Shown: positions 1 through 8,589, numbered from the stretch's first letter. The stretch is 64,000 nucleotides of DNA from Schaedlerella arabinosiphila (GCF_003885045.1 NZ_RHJS01000002.1:2728001-2792000); one strand, 5' to 3'. Notes: generated from the letters alone by a model not told the origin. Made by a program: numbers and translations.

Positions 1-223
1 TTCTGATCTTGATATTGTCTCTGGATGCCTGAATGCTCTCGGCATATCCTTTATGCTCCAGTATAGATGATTCCTCTGTATCTGCGTCTTCCAGTTCCTC
101 CGGCTTAATGACCTGCTCCCCATCAAATAAAACTGCGTTGAATAGATCTGCAAACTGCTCGTTATTGCGCCAGTAATTTTTCAATACTGTATCTGGTTTT
201 AATCTCTGTATTTTATCAGACAT
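1..223 (-). CDS. Rpn/PD-(D/E)XK transposase-like protein, N-terminal part (runs off the window)
   Basis: Seventy-four codons are visible, from an ATG at 221-223 with AAAGGA seven bases upstream; the frame is open to base 1 and continues outside the window. The start reads MSDKIQRLKPDTVLKNYWRN. I recognise this opening from a large Lachnospiraceae family annotated as transposase or Rpn-type recombination-promoting nuclease, but the nuclease core itself is not visible here. Two further members of this broad group lie at 3409-4133 and 5612-6628, which fits a region rich in mobile DNA. Family assignment is from memory of the N-terminal signature only. Confidence 0.6.
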   Translation of the reverse strand, partial: MSDKIQRLKPDTVLKNYWRNNEQFADLFNAVLFDGEQVIKPEELEDADTEESSILEHKGYAESIQASRDNIKIR

Positions 224-828
224 TTTGTGATCCTTTCTTGTTTAGTATACTATATCAGTTACGGTTTTTTCAAGGTTTTTAAAAGTATTGATTCATCTGA
301 CTTTACTCAGCATACCGCCCCCTTCAAAAAATAATAATAACAGACCCCTTTCTTGTCCTTCTCCCTTTTTAGCAGACAGGACAATCCGTCCTGTCTGCCG
401 CAACATAATATTTTTCAAATTTTTCTGTTTGTGCGTTTGAAATGATACATTGAAAATACAAACGAAACCTTTTTTAATGTTTCTGAAATGTGGATTCTGA
501 TTTTTTGCCAATAATCTGACAGAGAAAGGCAATCTGGTGATCCAATACTGAATGTAGATTTGAAATATCTTATGAACAATTATAATGCCCTTTGGCTGGA
601 AATGTCAATTCCAAACGCACATATACGTGTCTGCTTTTACATTTTTTATATGGAGCGCATATCTCCTTCGATTTATTTTTTCTGAATGTTTTGCTGATTG
701 CTGTCGTTATACTGCCCTCCTTTTTGCAGATCCATTTTACAGGAAATTTTTTCCTGCGCTAATCAGCTTGCTTCACATTTATAATATATCATTGAATTTT
801 TGAAGTTTTACGCCACCTGCACAATCCG
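224..828. other. Gene-free stretch, AT-rich
   Basis: About 600 bases with no convincing gene. The short open frames here (for example 293-532 on minus and 585-803 on plus) lack a ribosome binding site and have unlikely composition. The only structured element is the inverted repeat at 372-398, listed separately. Confidence 0.6.
372..398. repeat. Perfect 11-bp inverted repeat
   Basis: GCAGACAGGAC and its exact complement flank the 5-base loop AATCC. No clean T-run follows on either strand, so it is a weak candidate for a terminator. It could also be a protein-binding palindrome. Confidence 0.5.
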
Positions 829-1119
829 TCAGTCCATCGTGATCCTTTCGAAAAATGAGTGCGAGATTTCCGCTATTTCAGAGCACAGATCCGTAAAATC
901 CATGCCTTCAGGCAGGTGGCTGTAAATATGGATATCCTTTGCAATTTCGATGATATCCTCCGTTGTGATATTCGGTTTCCTGCATTTGTTCAGCATCTTC
1001 CCCAGGCATTCCTCATCGCCCATCGTATACAAGTTTTTATCCGCACATAAATTTTTCAGGTCGTCTACAAAAATCAGACGTCTTTCAATAAATTTTATTC
1101 TCTCCATGGTTTCATCCAT
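829..1119 (-). CDS. Hypothetical protein, third gene of the parAB operon
   Basis: A 96-residue acidic protein that starts two bases after the parB stop; AAGG sits directly before the ATG. No domain is recognised; the sequence is predicted mostly helical. Its tight coupling to parA and parB suggests a partition or copy-control accessory role, but this is inference from position only. No terminator is evident directly after it. Confidence 0.6.
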   Translation of the reverse strand: MDETMERIKFIERRLIFVDDLKNLCADKNLYTMGDEECLGKMLNKCRKPNITTEDIIEIAKDIHIYSHLPEGMDFTDLCSEIAEISHSFFERITMD

Positions 1120-1121
1120 CC

Positions 1122-2309
1122 TTATTTCCCTTCGTTCTTTTTCTGACAGCGGCTCATGATATCATGCAGCAGGTACAGATCCTCTTCACTCACCTGGTCT
1201 GCCCGGTGCATGATTGCTTTCGTAAGGAATACGGTCCAGTCGATATCCTTCCAGTTTTTCTGCGGTGCGGTGTTCGATTCGGACACCTTTTTTATCGCAT
1301 CAGCAACCCTTTTTGTTGCGCGGGCAATCACTGTACTCTGCTTCTCCCATTCACGCAGGATTTTCTTATGCTGGAATACTTTCTCCGTATGTGACATTTT
1401 TTCCACCGACTTTTCTTCTTCCTGCGGCTTCTGCACCGTGTTCGATTCGAACCCTTCCTTCTGCTTCTCCTTCTGAATTGTCTGTTCTTGGATTGCCTGT
1501 TCTGGAATTGACTGCTCTGAAATTGACTGCTCTGAAATTGACTGCTCTGAAATTGACTGCTCCGGTGTGTTCTCTTTTGAGCCGCCTTTATTCCCGCCGT
1601 CTTTTTTTGCTGTACGCTTCCCTGCAATCTCTTTCACGGAAATATTTTTACCCTCCGCTGTTTTCTCTGCGACTGCTTTCTGTTCCTCCGGTGACAGCTT
1701 TGCCGCCTCATATGCAGCGGATATTCCCATATTCCCGTTTTTAAACTGGTCTTGTATCTCCTGCACTGCGTTGTGGGTAATGCTCTCCATCTTTGCGATA
1801 TTCGAGCTGCTCTCATTCATCAGGCCCGCGACCACATCCCTCAATTTTCCCGGTATTTCCAGGCCGTCCTCTTTCTTGGCCCTTATTAATGCCTCTTTCA
1901 GCCTTTTTGCCTGCTGGGTTTTCTCCCACGCCGTCAGTTCCCGGTTGTATGCGTTTCCCATCAACAGGGAAAGCTCCAGCATGGGCTGGGTCATGTCCTT
2001 ATACAGATAGCGTACCTGCTGGTATTCCTGATGCCCCCTTTCTATATTCAGGATATTTGCACGGTTTCTCCGGTGGCCGCTTACGATCCAGAACTGGCCG
2101 TCCACCTTCCCAAGGACTGTCGGCTGCTGCTGTCCCACCGCAAGGAAGCTGTCCGCAAGCTCCTCGATATTTTCCTGGGCATAAAAGTTACTGTCAGATG
2201 GCTTCACCTCGTATGGGTTCAGCCAGATCTCTTTATAATCATTTGCCCCGTCTGCACCGGAAGTTTTGCTCTTGATATCCATAATGTCGTTGATTCCAAA
2301 TTTTGCCAT
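1122..2309 (-). CDS. ParB-like partition/nucleoid-binding protein
   Basis: A 395-residue ParB-family protein. Residues about 25-110 form the ParB/Srx-type N-terminal domain, including VDGQFWIVSGHRRNR with the GHRR motif that in ParB proteins contributes to CTP binding. Residues about 110-230 are a helical HTH region. A Ser/Glu/Gln-rich linker of repeated SEQSI units follows at about 250-275, then a basic C-terminal part. In partition systems ParB binds centromere-like sites and stimulates the ParA ATPase. The gene starts five bases after the parA stop, with GGAAAGGAAGG as ribosome binding site inside the end of parA. The architecture is plasmid/ICE type rather than the chromosomal Spo0J type. 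I see no parS-like repeat array nearby. Confidence 0.85.
   Translation of the reverse strand: MAKFGINDIMDIKSKTSGADGANDYKEIWLNPYEVKPSDSNFYAQENIEELADSFLAVGQQQPTVLGKVDGQFWIVSGHRRNRANILNIERGHQEYQQVRYLYKDMTQPMLELSLLMGNAYNRELTAWEKTQQAKRLKEALIRAKKEDGLEIPGKLRDVVAGLMNESSSNIAKMESITHNAVQEIQDQFKNGNMGISAAYEAAKLSPEEQKAVAEKTAEGKNISVKEIAGKRTAKKDGGNKGGSKENTPEQSISEQSISEQSISEQSIPEQAIQEQTIQKEKQKEGFESNTVQKPQEEEKSVEKMSHTEKVFQHKKILREWEKQSTVIARATKRVADAIKKVSESNTAPQKNWKDIDWTVFLTKAIMHRADQVSEEDLYLLHDIMSRCQKKNEGK
1501..1560. repeat. 15-bp tandem repeat inside parB
   Basis: Four head-to-tail copies of a 15-bp unit (TCTGAAATTGACTGC on plus; the first copy has one change), with more diverged copies at about 1470-1500. They encode SEQSI/SEQSIPEQAI repeats in the ParB linker and stay in frame whatever the copy number, so length may vary between strains. 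Confidence 0.85.
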
Positions 2310-2314
2310 GTCTC

Positions 2315-3139
2315 TTACCTTCCTTTCCCTGTATAGTTTGTCACGAACCGCTTATAATCCTGTGCGGCGGCACAGCATGGACTGTACTCATAGATCGGCT
2401 TTCTCAGGAAGGAATTTTCCGCAACCTTCCGTGAATATCTGATAATTCCCAGAACCGGATATTTCCGATACAGGCGGCTGTCCGCATTATCCCATTCCCT
2501 TTCCAGCCATTCCAAGCCCGCTTTCTCTCCGTCTGTATTCTGGTATGCAGTGACTAAAACGCCACGCAGTTGGAGAGAAGGGTTCAGCGCCTTTGCATCT
2601 TCAATCTGCTCTGCAACGATATCCAGCCCTTCCAGAGCGTCCTCGTCAATTTTTACCGGCACAATGACCTCATCCGTAACCGCAAGGGCATTGATTACGT
2701 TCAGGCTGATATCCGGCGGGTTATCAATGATGCAATAATCATATCCTGCAGCAAAACCATGATCCGCAGCATTCCCTTCTTTCGGCTCTATGGCTTCCAT
2801 GAGCTTCTTATATTTCCCTGCAAGATTTTCTGTCTCCTCTCTGATCAGGTTCCAGACCGCACCGAAGAGCGACATATTTGCCGCCACGATATCTATGCCG
2901 TTATAATCCGTGGGCTGTATCAGTTGCTTTGGATTCTGCCAGTTTCCGCAGAGAAGGTTTGTGATCGGAGCTATATTCTCAGGGTCATATCTCTGGTATG
3001 CCTTGCTTAAATTCCCCTGCTTATCGTTATCCAGAAGTAAGACCTTATAACCCCTGCGCCATAACTCATACGCAATATTCACTGTTGAAAAACTTTTTGC
3101 AACTCCGCCTTTTAAATTCAATAAACTGATTGTCTTCAT
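2315..3139 (-). CDS. ParA-family partition ATPase
   Basis: A 274-residue MinD/ParA-superfamily ATPase. The deviant Walker A is LKGGVAKSFSTVN at residues 8-20 (canonical KGGVGKT: the second Gly is Ala and the Thr is Ser). The A' motif is LLLDNDKQGNLS at about 34-45 and the Walker B-like segment is YDYCIIDNPPDIS. There is no N-terminal HTH, so it is the short (Soj/type Ib-like) form. It heads the operon parA-parB-orf96. Its first 10 codons and upstream sequence are duplicated at 4375-4456. The lone 'KGGVAKS' P-loop could affect ATPase rate, but such variants exist in this family. Confidence 0.88.
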   Translation of the reverse strand: MKTISLLNLKGGVAKSFSTVNIAYELWRRGYKVLLLDNDKQGNLSKAYQRYDPENIAPITNLLCGNWQNPKQLIQPTDYNGIDIVAANMSLFGAVWNLIREETENLAGKYKKLMEAIEPKEGNAADHGFAAGYDYCIIDNPPDISLNVINALAVTDEVIVPVKIDEDALEGLDIVAEQIEDAKALNPSLQLRGVLVTAYQNTDGEKAGLEWLEREWDNADSRLYRKYPVLGIIRYSRKVAENSFLRKPIYEYSPCCAAAQDYKRFVTNYTGKGR

Positions 3140-3167
3140 TTTCTTTCCTTCTTTCTACTTTGTATTT
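3086..3167. repeat. 82-bp direct repeat, copy 1 (parA start)
   Basis: Covers the first 17 or so parA codons and about 28 bases upstream. It aligns without gaps to 4375-4456, with only a few substitutions. In copy 2 the upstream part is the 3' end of the 291-residue gene at 4425-5300, so copy 1 probably lost that gene by deletion. Confidence 0.85.
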
Positions 3168-3218
3168 GATAAATTTTTACTCCATGTTTTTAATTTTCCA
3201 TACTAAATTTTAGCCGAT

Positions 3219-3286
3219 GTTCGAAAATAGCACCTTTTTAAAGCATAAAAAAACCGGAGCATCTCTGCCCCGATTCTACTGGTATT
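3219..3286. repeat. Leader repeat, copy 1
   Basis: About 68 bp that resemble 5345-5411. The shared block includes the TTCGAAAATA segment, the terminator hairpin and the TACTGGTAT end. Both copies lie between an Rpn-type gene and a par-type operon on the minus strand, so the unit [Rpn gene - terminator - leader - operon] appears to be duplicated. Confidence 0.75.
3247..3272 (-). terminator. Rho-independent terminator after the decayed Rpn gene
   Basis: On minus, CGGGGCA-GAGA-TGCTCCG (one G-T pair) is followed by GGTTTTTTT. It would separate the Rpn pseudogene at 3409-4133 from the parAB operon. Confidence 0.75.
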
Positions 3287-3408
3287 CAATATCAATATGA
3301 CCAATCCATGCTGCGTCCTCCTTTATGGCCAAAAATAGAGCATATAGATTTTCAATTTCTATATGCCTTAACGCTGTTACTATATTTGATTTTGATTGCT
3401 ATGGTTGA

Positions 3409-4133
3409 TTATGCTAACTGCATAACTTTCATTTCAATTTCTCTTAGTTCTTCAATTGATAATAGTGGGACACATTCCGCAATTTCATCAAGGGTCATTT
3501 TCCCTTTTTTTATCAATCTTTCTGCGGTTTCTCTTGCGTTGTTTAATGCCGCTTCATTCCTCATATCTTCCATAATTTTACACATGGTAGCAACTCCTCG
3601 TCTTGCTTAAAATATCGTACTTTTTTAGCAAGTATTCGAAATTCATATCATCGGGATTAGTGCATGAAAAATCGTGCATTAGCTTTCCGATTTCATTGTT
3701 GCCCCTATATTTCCCATTAACATATAGAATATGCGAACCGTCTCCAAACAATACCTTATTTTCCCCGATAGTGACATATCTCTCTACTGGATATATCGGT
3801 TGGTTTCCTTTCATTACATCATTTTCTGTTATGAAAATCACATAGCTGTCGGGAATATCCTCCGTATCATCACCAGACTTTAATATATGTGCATCCAATA
3901 AACTACTGTTATGCCTTGCCCTCTTTGCACCTGCTCCTGCGTCTTTCCTCTGAATTTCTACATCAAATTCCTTATCAGTGCTGTCAATCGCATGAACATC
4001 TAAAATAGCCGAGTATCAGTTCCACACCCTCAAAATTATCTGCAAGGCAGACAGCCATAAAATCATCGTCCATATATCGGAGTGATTTCAGACGCTCTAA
4101 GTCCTGTTGATGTGTCTGCTCCGTTGTATTCAA
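3409..4133 (-). pseudogene. Decayed Rpn/PD-(D/E)XK nuclease-transposase gene
   Basis: Three pieces of one family protein lie in order in different frames. The 5' piece begins at a TTG (4131-4133) after AAGGTGATA and reads NTTEQTHQQDLERLKSL..., ending near 'VELIL' at about 4020. The middle piece (about 4018-3600) begins ILDVHAIDSTDKEFDVEIQR, which carries the D...E-x-Q nuclease core, and runs to about 'KKYDIL'. The 3' piece (about 3600-3409) reads MCKIMEDMRNEAALNNARET... to the usual C-terminal helix. An internal deletion with frameshift separates pieces 1 and 2, and a second frameshift lies at about 3600. Full-length relatives are about 300 residues. The gene is inactive as read. Confidence 0.8.
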
Positions 4134-4210
4134 AAATATCACCTTCTTCCACTGCTTTTATTATACATCGGACAATCCCTTTTGAAAATTGATTTTTTCG
4201 TGATTTTTTT

Positions 4211-4264
4211 CTATAACTCTACATCATTCAGCATTTCACTGACCGCTGCGCTTGTAGGTGCCAT
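4211..4264 (-). CDS. Possible 17-residue peptide ORF
   Basis: ATG at 4262-4264, preceded at 8-12 bases by GGAGG, encodes MAPTSAAVSEMLNDVEL and stops. The ribosome binding site is good but nothing else supports translation. It may be the cut 5' end of a larger gene. It lies just upstream of the Rpn pseudogene. Confidence 0.25.
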   Translation of the reverse strand: MAPTSAAVSEMLNDVEL

Positions 4265-4353
4265 GATGATTCCTCCAAACATTTTTTGAAATGTTTACCT
4301 CAATCGCTAATAACAGTATATCTGCTTTTTTTAATAAAATCAATGTAATATCC

Positions 4354-4428
4354 CTATGAAAAAACGTCTTTCAATGAAAAACCTTTTGCAGCTCCGCCTT
4401 TTAAATTTAACAAACTGATTGTCTTCAT
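4354..4428 (-). pseudogene. parA 5' stump (24 codons)
   Basis: The ATG overlaps the stop of the preceding gene (ATGA). The frame reads MKTISLLNLKGGAAKGFS, matching the intact parA start MKTISLLNLKGGVAKSFS, and then runs into unrelated sequence and a TAG. Everything downstream of the P-loop is missing, and the catalytic Ser/Thr of Walker A is now Gly. It marks a former orf291-parA operon broken by recombination. Confidence 0.85.
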
Positions 4429-4456
4429 TTTCTTTCCTTCTTTCTACTTTGTATTT
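4375..4456. repeat. 82-bp direct repeat, copy 2 (parA stump)
   Basis: Gap-free partner of 3086-3167. It spans the parA stump start and the last codons of the 291-residue gene. Confidence 0.85.
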
Positions 4457-5300
4457 TACGGATATTTCGATTCCGATTTTCCTCTTTTGCAACAAAAATA
4501 TACCTGCCATGCCACCCCTTTATCTCAGAAAAAGAGTATTCTTTATACGGCATCATATGATCGAGAGACTCCAAATCCTCACTGGATGCAAGTGCAGTAA
4601 AAACTGTTGAAAGCTCCGCCATAAAATAGTTTCCATCTGAACTGTTTGGCTTTTCAAGAGCTCTTATTTTTTCAACAATCCGCTTTGCTTCTGTCTCAAT
4701 CCTGCCGATCCGCAGAGATACAATATGCTCCTGAAAATCCCCCTGTTTGAAACGGTCACGATCCTGTTTTTCTTCCCGCAGGATATGTCTGTGTGCATCC
4801 GATTCATTTGTCTGGTATTCAGAATACAGGTACTTTCCGAACAGCAGGTCCTCCTCACTGGAAACAGTTTTTGTTACAGGCTGTTTCCTGCTCCCATGAT
4901 CATAAACTACTCTCACATAGTCCGTGGGAAGCGCTTTATCCTCCACATGCCTGCTATGCTGCCCAAAATCCAGTTCATACAGGTTTCCCAGGATTTTATC
5001 ATCCTCATCGTGCGTAATCTCTGCCGCATAAGCAAGCACTCCGTTATGGTTTCGGTTTCCAAAGAACTGCCATACGCCATATGCGGGGGAACCTTTAAGA
5101 AACACCTCACATTCCCTGAGGCAATGCGTTCCGCAGGGGCGGGAAAGCCACAGGAACGTCCTATCCCTGCCTTCCGGTTCAGACGCCGCCCTCGCCAGGA
5201 TCTGTCTGTCAATCTCAAAATCGCTCTGATAGAATCCTGTATTTTGCTGCAGGACAGCTTTCAGAGATTGGATCAGATCTACATCCATAAATTTTTTCAT
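4425..5300 (-). CDS. Hypothetical protein upstream of the parA stump
   Basis: A 291-residue charged soluble protein with no domain I recognise. I chose the ATG at 5298-5300 because AAGG lies eight bases upstream; an in-frame GTG nine bases earlier sits on top of that site. The C-terminus is strongly basic (RNRNIRKIQSRKKERK). No signal peptide or membrane span is present. Its stop overlaps the start of the parA stump by four bases, so it was once the first gene of a parA operon. A role in partition or replication control is conceivable from position only. Confidence 0.65.
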   Translation of the reverse strand: MKKFMDVDLIQSLKAVLQQNTGFYQSDFEIDRQILARAASEPEGRDRTFLWLSRPCGTHCLRECEVFLKGSPAYGVWQFFGNRNHNGVLAYAAEITHDEDDKILGNLYELDFGQHSRHVEDKALPTDYVRVVYDHGSRKQPVTKTVSSEEDLLFGKYLYSEYQTNESDAHRHILREEKQDRDRFKQGDFQEHIVSLRIGRIETEAKRIVEKIRALEKPNSSDGNYFMAELSTVFTALASSEDLESLDHMMPYKEYSFSEIKGWHGRYIFVAKEENRNRNIRKIQSRKKERK

Positions 5301-5344
5301 CAACTCCACCTTCTTTCTACTTTCTGTAATGCTTTTTGTTTTGT

Positions 5345-5411
5345 GTTCGAAAATAACACCTTTTCAAGGCATAAAAAAACCAGGACATCTCTGCCCCGGT
5401 TCTACTGGTAT
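5345..5411. repeat. Leader repeat, copy 2
   Basis: Partner of 3219-3286. It lies between the intact Rpn-type gene and the 291-residue gene, and includes the terminator at 5373-5402. Confidence 0.75.
5373..5402 (-). terminator. Terminator after the intact Rpn-type gene
   Basis: On minus, ACCGGGGCA-GAGA-TGTCCTGGT (two G-T pairs) is followed by TTTTTTTAT. It is homologous to the hairpin at 3247-3272. Confidence 0.7.
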
Positions 5412-5611
5412 ACCATAAATGATTGCTTCCATTATTTAGTTTTGCATAATAATTACTTATCCTTAAAGTTCCCCGCCATGACCTTAGACAGGACATCCTT
5501 ATTGCGATATGTAATATCGTTCTTGCTCTTTCTAAAAGACCACGTTGATACAATCCCTTGATTTTTCTGGATTCCTTTAACTTATCTATATTACAACACC
5601 AGCATCTGCGT

Positions 5612-6628
5612 CTAAGCATTTGCAAATAGTTCACCCTCTGCTTTTTCATATTCCGCTTCCGTATATCCCATAGATAATATCTGCTCTCTTGTAATATTAA
5701 CTCTGATCATTCTCTCAACAGCCTCTATTCTTGCCTCTGTTTTTCCTTCTATTCTTCCTTCTATTCTTCCTTCTATTCTTCCTTCTATTCTTCCCTCTCT
5801 TCTTGCCCGTTCTCTAATGCTCTCTGACCAATTACACATAATCTGGATTCTCCTTTCCAATTCAGTAGTCATTGTCATTCCATATTCATCCGCCAATATA
5901 CGTTTCTTCTCTGATGCATTTTTCCTGGAAACTAACTCTTCCAACATAGCTATCAACACGTTCTTAGATTTTTTTATAACTTTTCCAGAAGGACTATCCG
6001 ATCCGCTCCTGATATTGACAATTATGCCTTTCATTAGATCCGTATGATATGAATTTCTCTTATTCCCAAAAACTGTTTTACTGTCAAAACCGATTTCTTC
6101 AATAGAATCTTCTGTTTCCCCGCTATCCATACATATCCAGATACTTCGAACTTTTTTCAAATTATCAAAGTCACTGTGGAAAAATTCTGTCTGTTTCTGT
6201 GCTGAAATCATCCTTGCAAGATAGAATACGATCCTATTCTCCAAGTGGTATCCCAGCTTACCGGAATCTGTTGACTTCTGCGCCTCAATATTGATAAGAA
6301 TCTTCATCTCTTTTTCCTTGAGGTACGCAGTAAAACGGATGTCATAATAGATAATGCCCTCTCCCGGAATATTATCTTCCGTTATTGTTCCTTTCACCCG
6401 TCCGAGATTGGATAGTCCTGCATCAACTGGTCTTGTTCCGATTTCAATATCATCACCAATACAGACAATGATATCTCCAATGTCCATCTCCCGGAACTCT
6501 CCAACGGTATACTTCAATATCCTTGACAGTATCTGCTTGTCCGCCAGCAAATATTTTACATTTGTATCATATGCAGAACCAGAGTCGTTCGTTGCATTGA
6601 CTGTCTGCGCTAAATTTGTCTCTATCAT
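5612..6628 (-). CDS. Rpn/PD-(D/E)XK nuclease family transposase-like protein
   Basis: A 338-residue protein, apparently intact, with GGGAGAGAC before the ATG. Residues about 20-300 match the PD-(D/E)XK transposase-like family: 'YDTNVKYLLADKQILSRIL' near the start, then 'IYYDIRFTAYLKEKEMKILINIEAQKS', which holds the nuclease signature D...(I/L)xIEAQ. The C-terminal part is a charged helix with four in-frame GRIE repeats (about residues 278-295), followed by a helical tail that such proteins use to end. These proteins are related to the Rpn (recombination-promoting nuclease) group; whether they mobilise DNA is unproven. The terminator at 5373-5402 lies downstream. The 5' leader is short and AT-rich. 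Confidence 0.78.
   Translation of the reverse strand: MIETNLAQTVNATNDSGSAYDTNVKYLLADKQILSRILKYTVGEFREMDIGDIIVCIGDDIEIGTRPVDAGLSNLGRVKGTITEDNIPGEGIIYYDIRFTAYLKEKEMKILINIEAQKSTDSGKLGYHLENRIVFYLARMISAQKQTEFFHSDFDNLKKVRSIWICMDSGETEDSIEEIGFDSKTVFGNKRNSYHTDLMKGIIVNIRSGSDSPSGKVIKKSKNVLIAMLEELVSRKNASEKKRILADEYGMTMTTELERRIQIMCNWSESIRERARREGRIEGRIEGRIEGRIEGKTEARIEAVERMIRVNITREQILSMGYTEAEYEKAEGELFANA
5745..5793. repeat. 12-bp tandem repeat in the Rpn-type gene
   Basis: Four copies of CCTTCTATTCTT (plus strand) encode the GRIE-GRIE-GRIE-GRIE helix. Copy-number changes would stay in frame. Confidence 0.85.
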
Positions 6629-6750
6629 TGTCTCTCCCTTTTTTTAATTATATGCGATATGTTTAATAAAATCAATCTCTTCTCGACGAATCATGGTTAC
6701 TGGCATGCCCTGTTGTTACTATTCACAGTCCAAATGGCTTTTTTGCAACA

Positions 6751-6780
6751 CAAATGGACCGGTATTTCGCCGGCCATTTG
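6751..6780. repeat. Hairpin inside the left IS end
   Basis: CAAATGGACCGG and CCGGCCATTTG pair across a 7-base loop (one mismatch/bulge). It lies downstream of the transposase stop and has no T-run in the transposase direction; it may insulate the element or act as a recognition structure. Confidence 0.6.
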
Positions 6781-6801
6781 TTTCAAACAGGCTGAATGCT
6801 T

Positions 6802-8565
6802 TTATGGCTGGGATGTTTGAGAGAATATTTCTTCTATAGTATAAGGATTCCCGTTACACAACCTCGTCAATGCGCTCATCTCATTGATCCCATTCCTTCT
6901 GCATGTTTCTATATAAGTTCGGATTGCCGCATAATTGTCTGCTGTCCTAGCTGAAGCGAACTGGCCTGACACCTTCATTTTTGTCTTCACACCACGCAAC
7001 GCCCTCTCACTCAAATTGTTGGTTGTGGGCAACGAAAAATCTTCCACCCATGCAAAAAAATTTTCCCGGTAATCTATAATCCTCGCAATAAGGGCACGCT
7101 CAAATGGCCCGGAATAATCGGATGTATTGGCTGCGGCCTCCCCCTCTGCTTTCCCCAGCAGTTCCGTCATCTTTTTGTTAAAGTTTTCTATATACGCCTC
7201 CCCAAAGCTTTCCTCCCCCGACAGGATCCGGTCATTTCTGTCCCTGATCGTGCCGGAGACCAGCTGTTTGATCTCAAGTAATACCTTATGCCCTGTTTCG
7301 TCCGCACTCTTTTGGAGGTCCCTCTGCAGGTGTGCATTGCATTCCAGATTCATGAATACAAACCTGCTGTTGTAATTGATGGAATTGTGGTCATGCATGA
7401 CACTTGTCATTTCTGTGAGCGCCTCCAATATCCCGTCTGCCAGTATGCCATCCATGTCCTTTTTGTTATGGGCAACATAATAGGCGGCTGTCTCATCCCC
7501 GTAAAAGCGCAGGCATATCCTGGACTTGTCAGCCATCACCACAGTGTCATCCCAATAGAGGATGGGGCGTGTGACCAGGAGCCGGAAAAGATCCTCCCTG
7601 AATTGTTTTAAGCCCCTGGCCGCCCTTGGCTGGAGTTTCGCGATATACCCTTCACTGGGACATACCTCCCCATCCGTCAGGCCGCTGATCAGGAGGGGAA
7701 CCTTGTTGATGGCCGCGTTTGTGGTGTTCATCAGCGAGAGGGACAGCGCCTGGAGAAACGCCCCATACTGGCACTCGGCCCGTAAGGCCGGGTCAATCCC
7801 AGTACGGACAATCTGCCCGCAGTTTCTGCACTGGTACACCCAAAATTTATGGAGCCGCTTTATGACTTTGACCTCGATATCAATCTCGTATTTTTCCTCA
7901 CATTCACCGGTAAAGGTAAAATCCCCGCAGCCGCATTCCGGACAGAATTCCCCGTCGCCCACCGGATGGCTTACTTCCTCGTCCACCTCTTCCGGCCCAG
8001 GCTTTTCCAGGGTATGGCGCTCGTGTCCGCGCTGCCCGCCTTTCGGCTTCCCTGTATTCCTGCGGCTGTTCGGGATATGCCTGTCTTTCCACGGGGGTGT
8101 CTGGCCGGTTGGGGTGGAAGTATTTGTGCTATCCCTGCCGAGCAGGGCTGCCGCATGGGCGAGCTCTGCCGCCAGCCCATGGATCACGGCATCCTTTTCC
8201 GCAAGCTGCCCCTCATAATCCTGGATGATGGCGGCAATCTTATCATCGGATGCTTTCAGGATCTCCCAGTTTTTATCCATCAGTTTTTGGATCTTCTGTT
8301 CTTTCTTATTCAATTCGGCCTGGTATTTTTCCCAGTCTGAGTCACATTCCCCAAACCAGATGTTCCGGATGGTAACCGTGGCGGCATGGGCCTTTGCCAA
8401 TTCTTTTTTTAACCGTTCAATCTCCTTGATATACCCGGCAACCACCTTGTGGTGGTCTGCCTGCAGCTTTTTATATCTTTCCCCGTTCCGGAAAGCTTCT
8501 AATTCCCGGCGCATGGCCTTATTCTGGTATTGGAGTGTGGTATATTCTGAAAACAGACGGTCCAT
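6802..8565 (-). CDS. IS66 family transposase (TnpC/DDE type)
   Basis: A 587-residue transposase. The N-terminal third is a coiled coil (about 1-125), followed by the low-complexity 'TGQTPPWKDRHIPNSRRNTGKPKGGQRGH'-type linker that is diagnostic of IS66 TnpC (quoted in part: GKPKGGQRGHERHTLEKPGP). A zinc-finger-like segment with CPECGCGDF and CRNCG follows (about 205-250). The DDE catalytic domain runs about 300-560: 'YWDDTVVMADKS' carries the first Asp, 'HDHNSINY...NAHLQRDL' the middle part, and 'LPTTNNLSERALRGVKTKMKVSG' the catalytic Glu region. It would cut and join the ends at 6715 and 9172. Length is normal for the family. Confidence 0.92.
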   Translation of the reverse strand: MDRLFSEYTTLQYQNKAMRRELEAFRNGERYKKLQADHHKVVAGYIKEIERLKKELAKAHAATVTIRNIWFGECDSDWEKYQAELNKKEQKIQKLMDKNWEILKASDDKIAAIIQDYEGQLAEKDAVIHGLAAELAHAAALLGRDSTNTSTPTGQTPPWKDRHIPNSRRNTGKPKGGQRGHERHTLEKPGPEEVDEEVSHPVGDGEFCPECGCGDFTFTGECEEKYEIDIEVKVIKRLHKFWVYQCRNCGQIVRTGIDPALRAECQYGAFLQALSLSLMNTTNAAINKVPLLISGLTDGEVCPSEGYIAKLQPRAARGLKQFREDLFRLLVTRPILYWDDTVVMADKSRICLRFYGDETAAYYVAHNKKDMDGILADGILEALTEMTSVMHDHNSINYNSRFVFMNLECNAHLQRDLQKSADETGHKVLLEIKQLVSGTIRDRNDRILSGEESFGEAYIENFNKKMTELLGKAEGEAAANTSDYSGPFERALIARIIDYRENFFAWVEDFSLPTTNNLSERALRGVKTKMKVSGQFASARTADNYAAIRTYIETCRRNGINEMSALTRLCNGNPYTIEEIFSQTSQP

Positions 8566-8589
8566 GGCTGCCTCCTATAGGTATCCTGT

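Noticed and set aside
293..803. Small frames at the left edge (79 and 72 codons)
   Set aside because: No ribosome binding site, unusual composition and no similarity that I recognise.
1328..1627. 99-codon Gln/Ser/Arg-rich frame
   Set aside because: Frame-shifted reading of the parB tandem repeats.
4725..5561. 278-codon open frame on plus
   Set aside because: Antisense to the 291-residue gene, which has a better start, ribosome site and coupling to the parA stump.
5317..5649. 110-codon frame on minus
   Set aside because: Overlaps the leader repeat, the terminator and the end of the Rpn-type gene; no ribosome site and random-looking composition.
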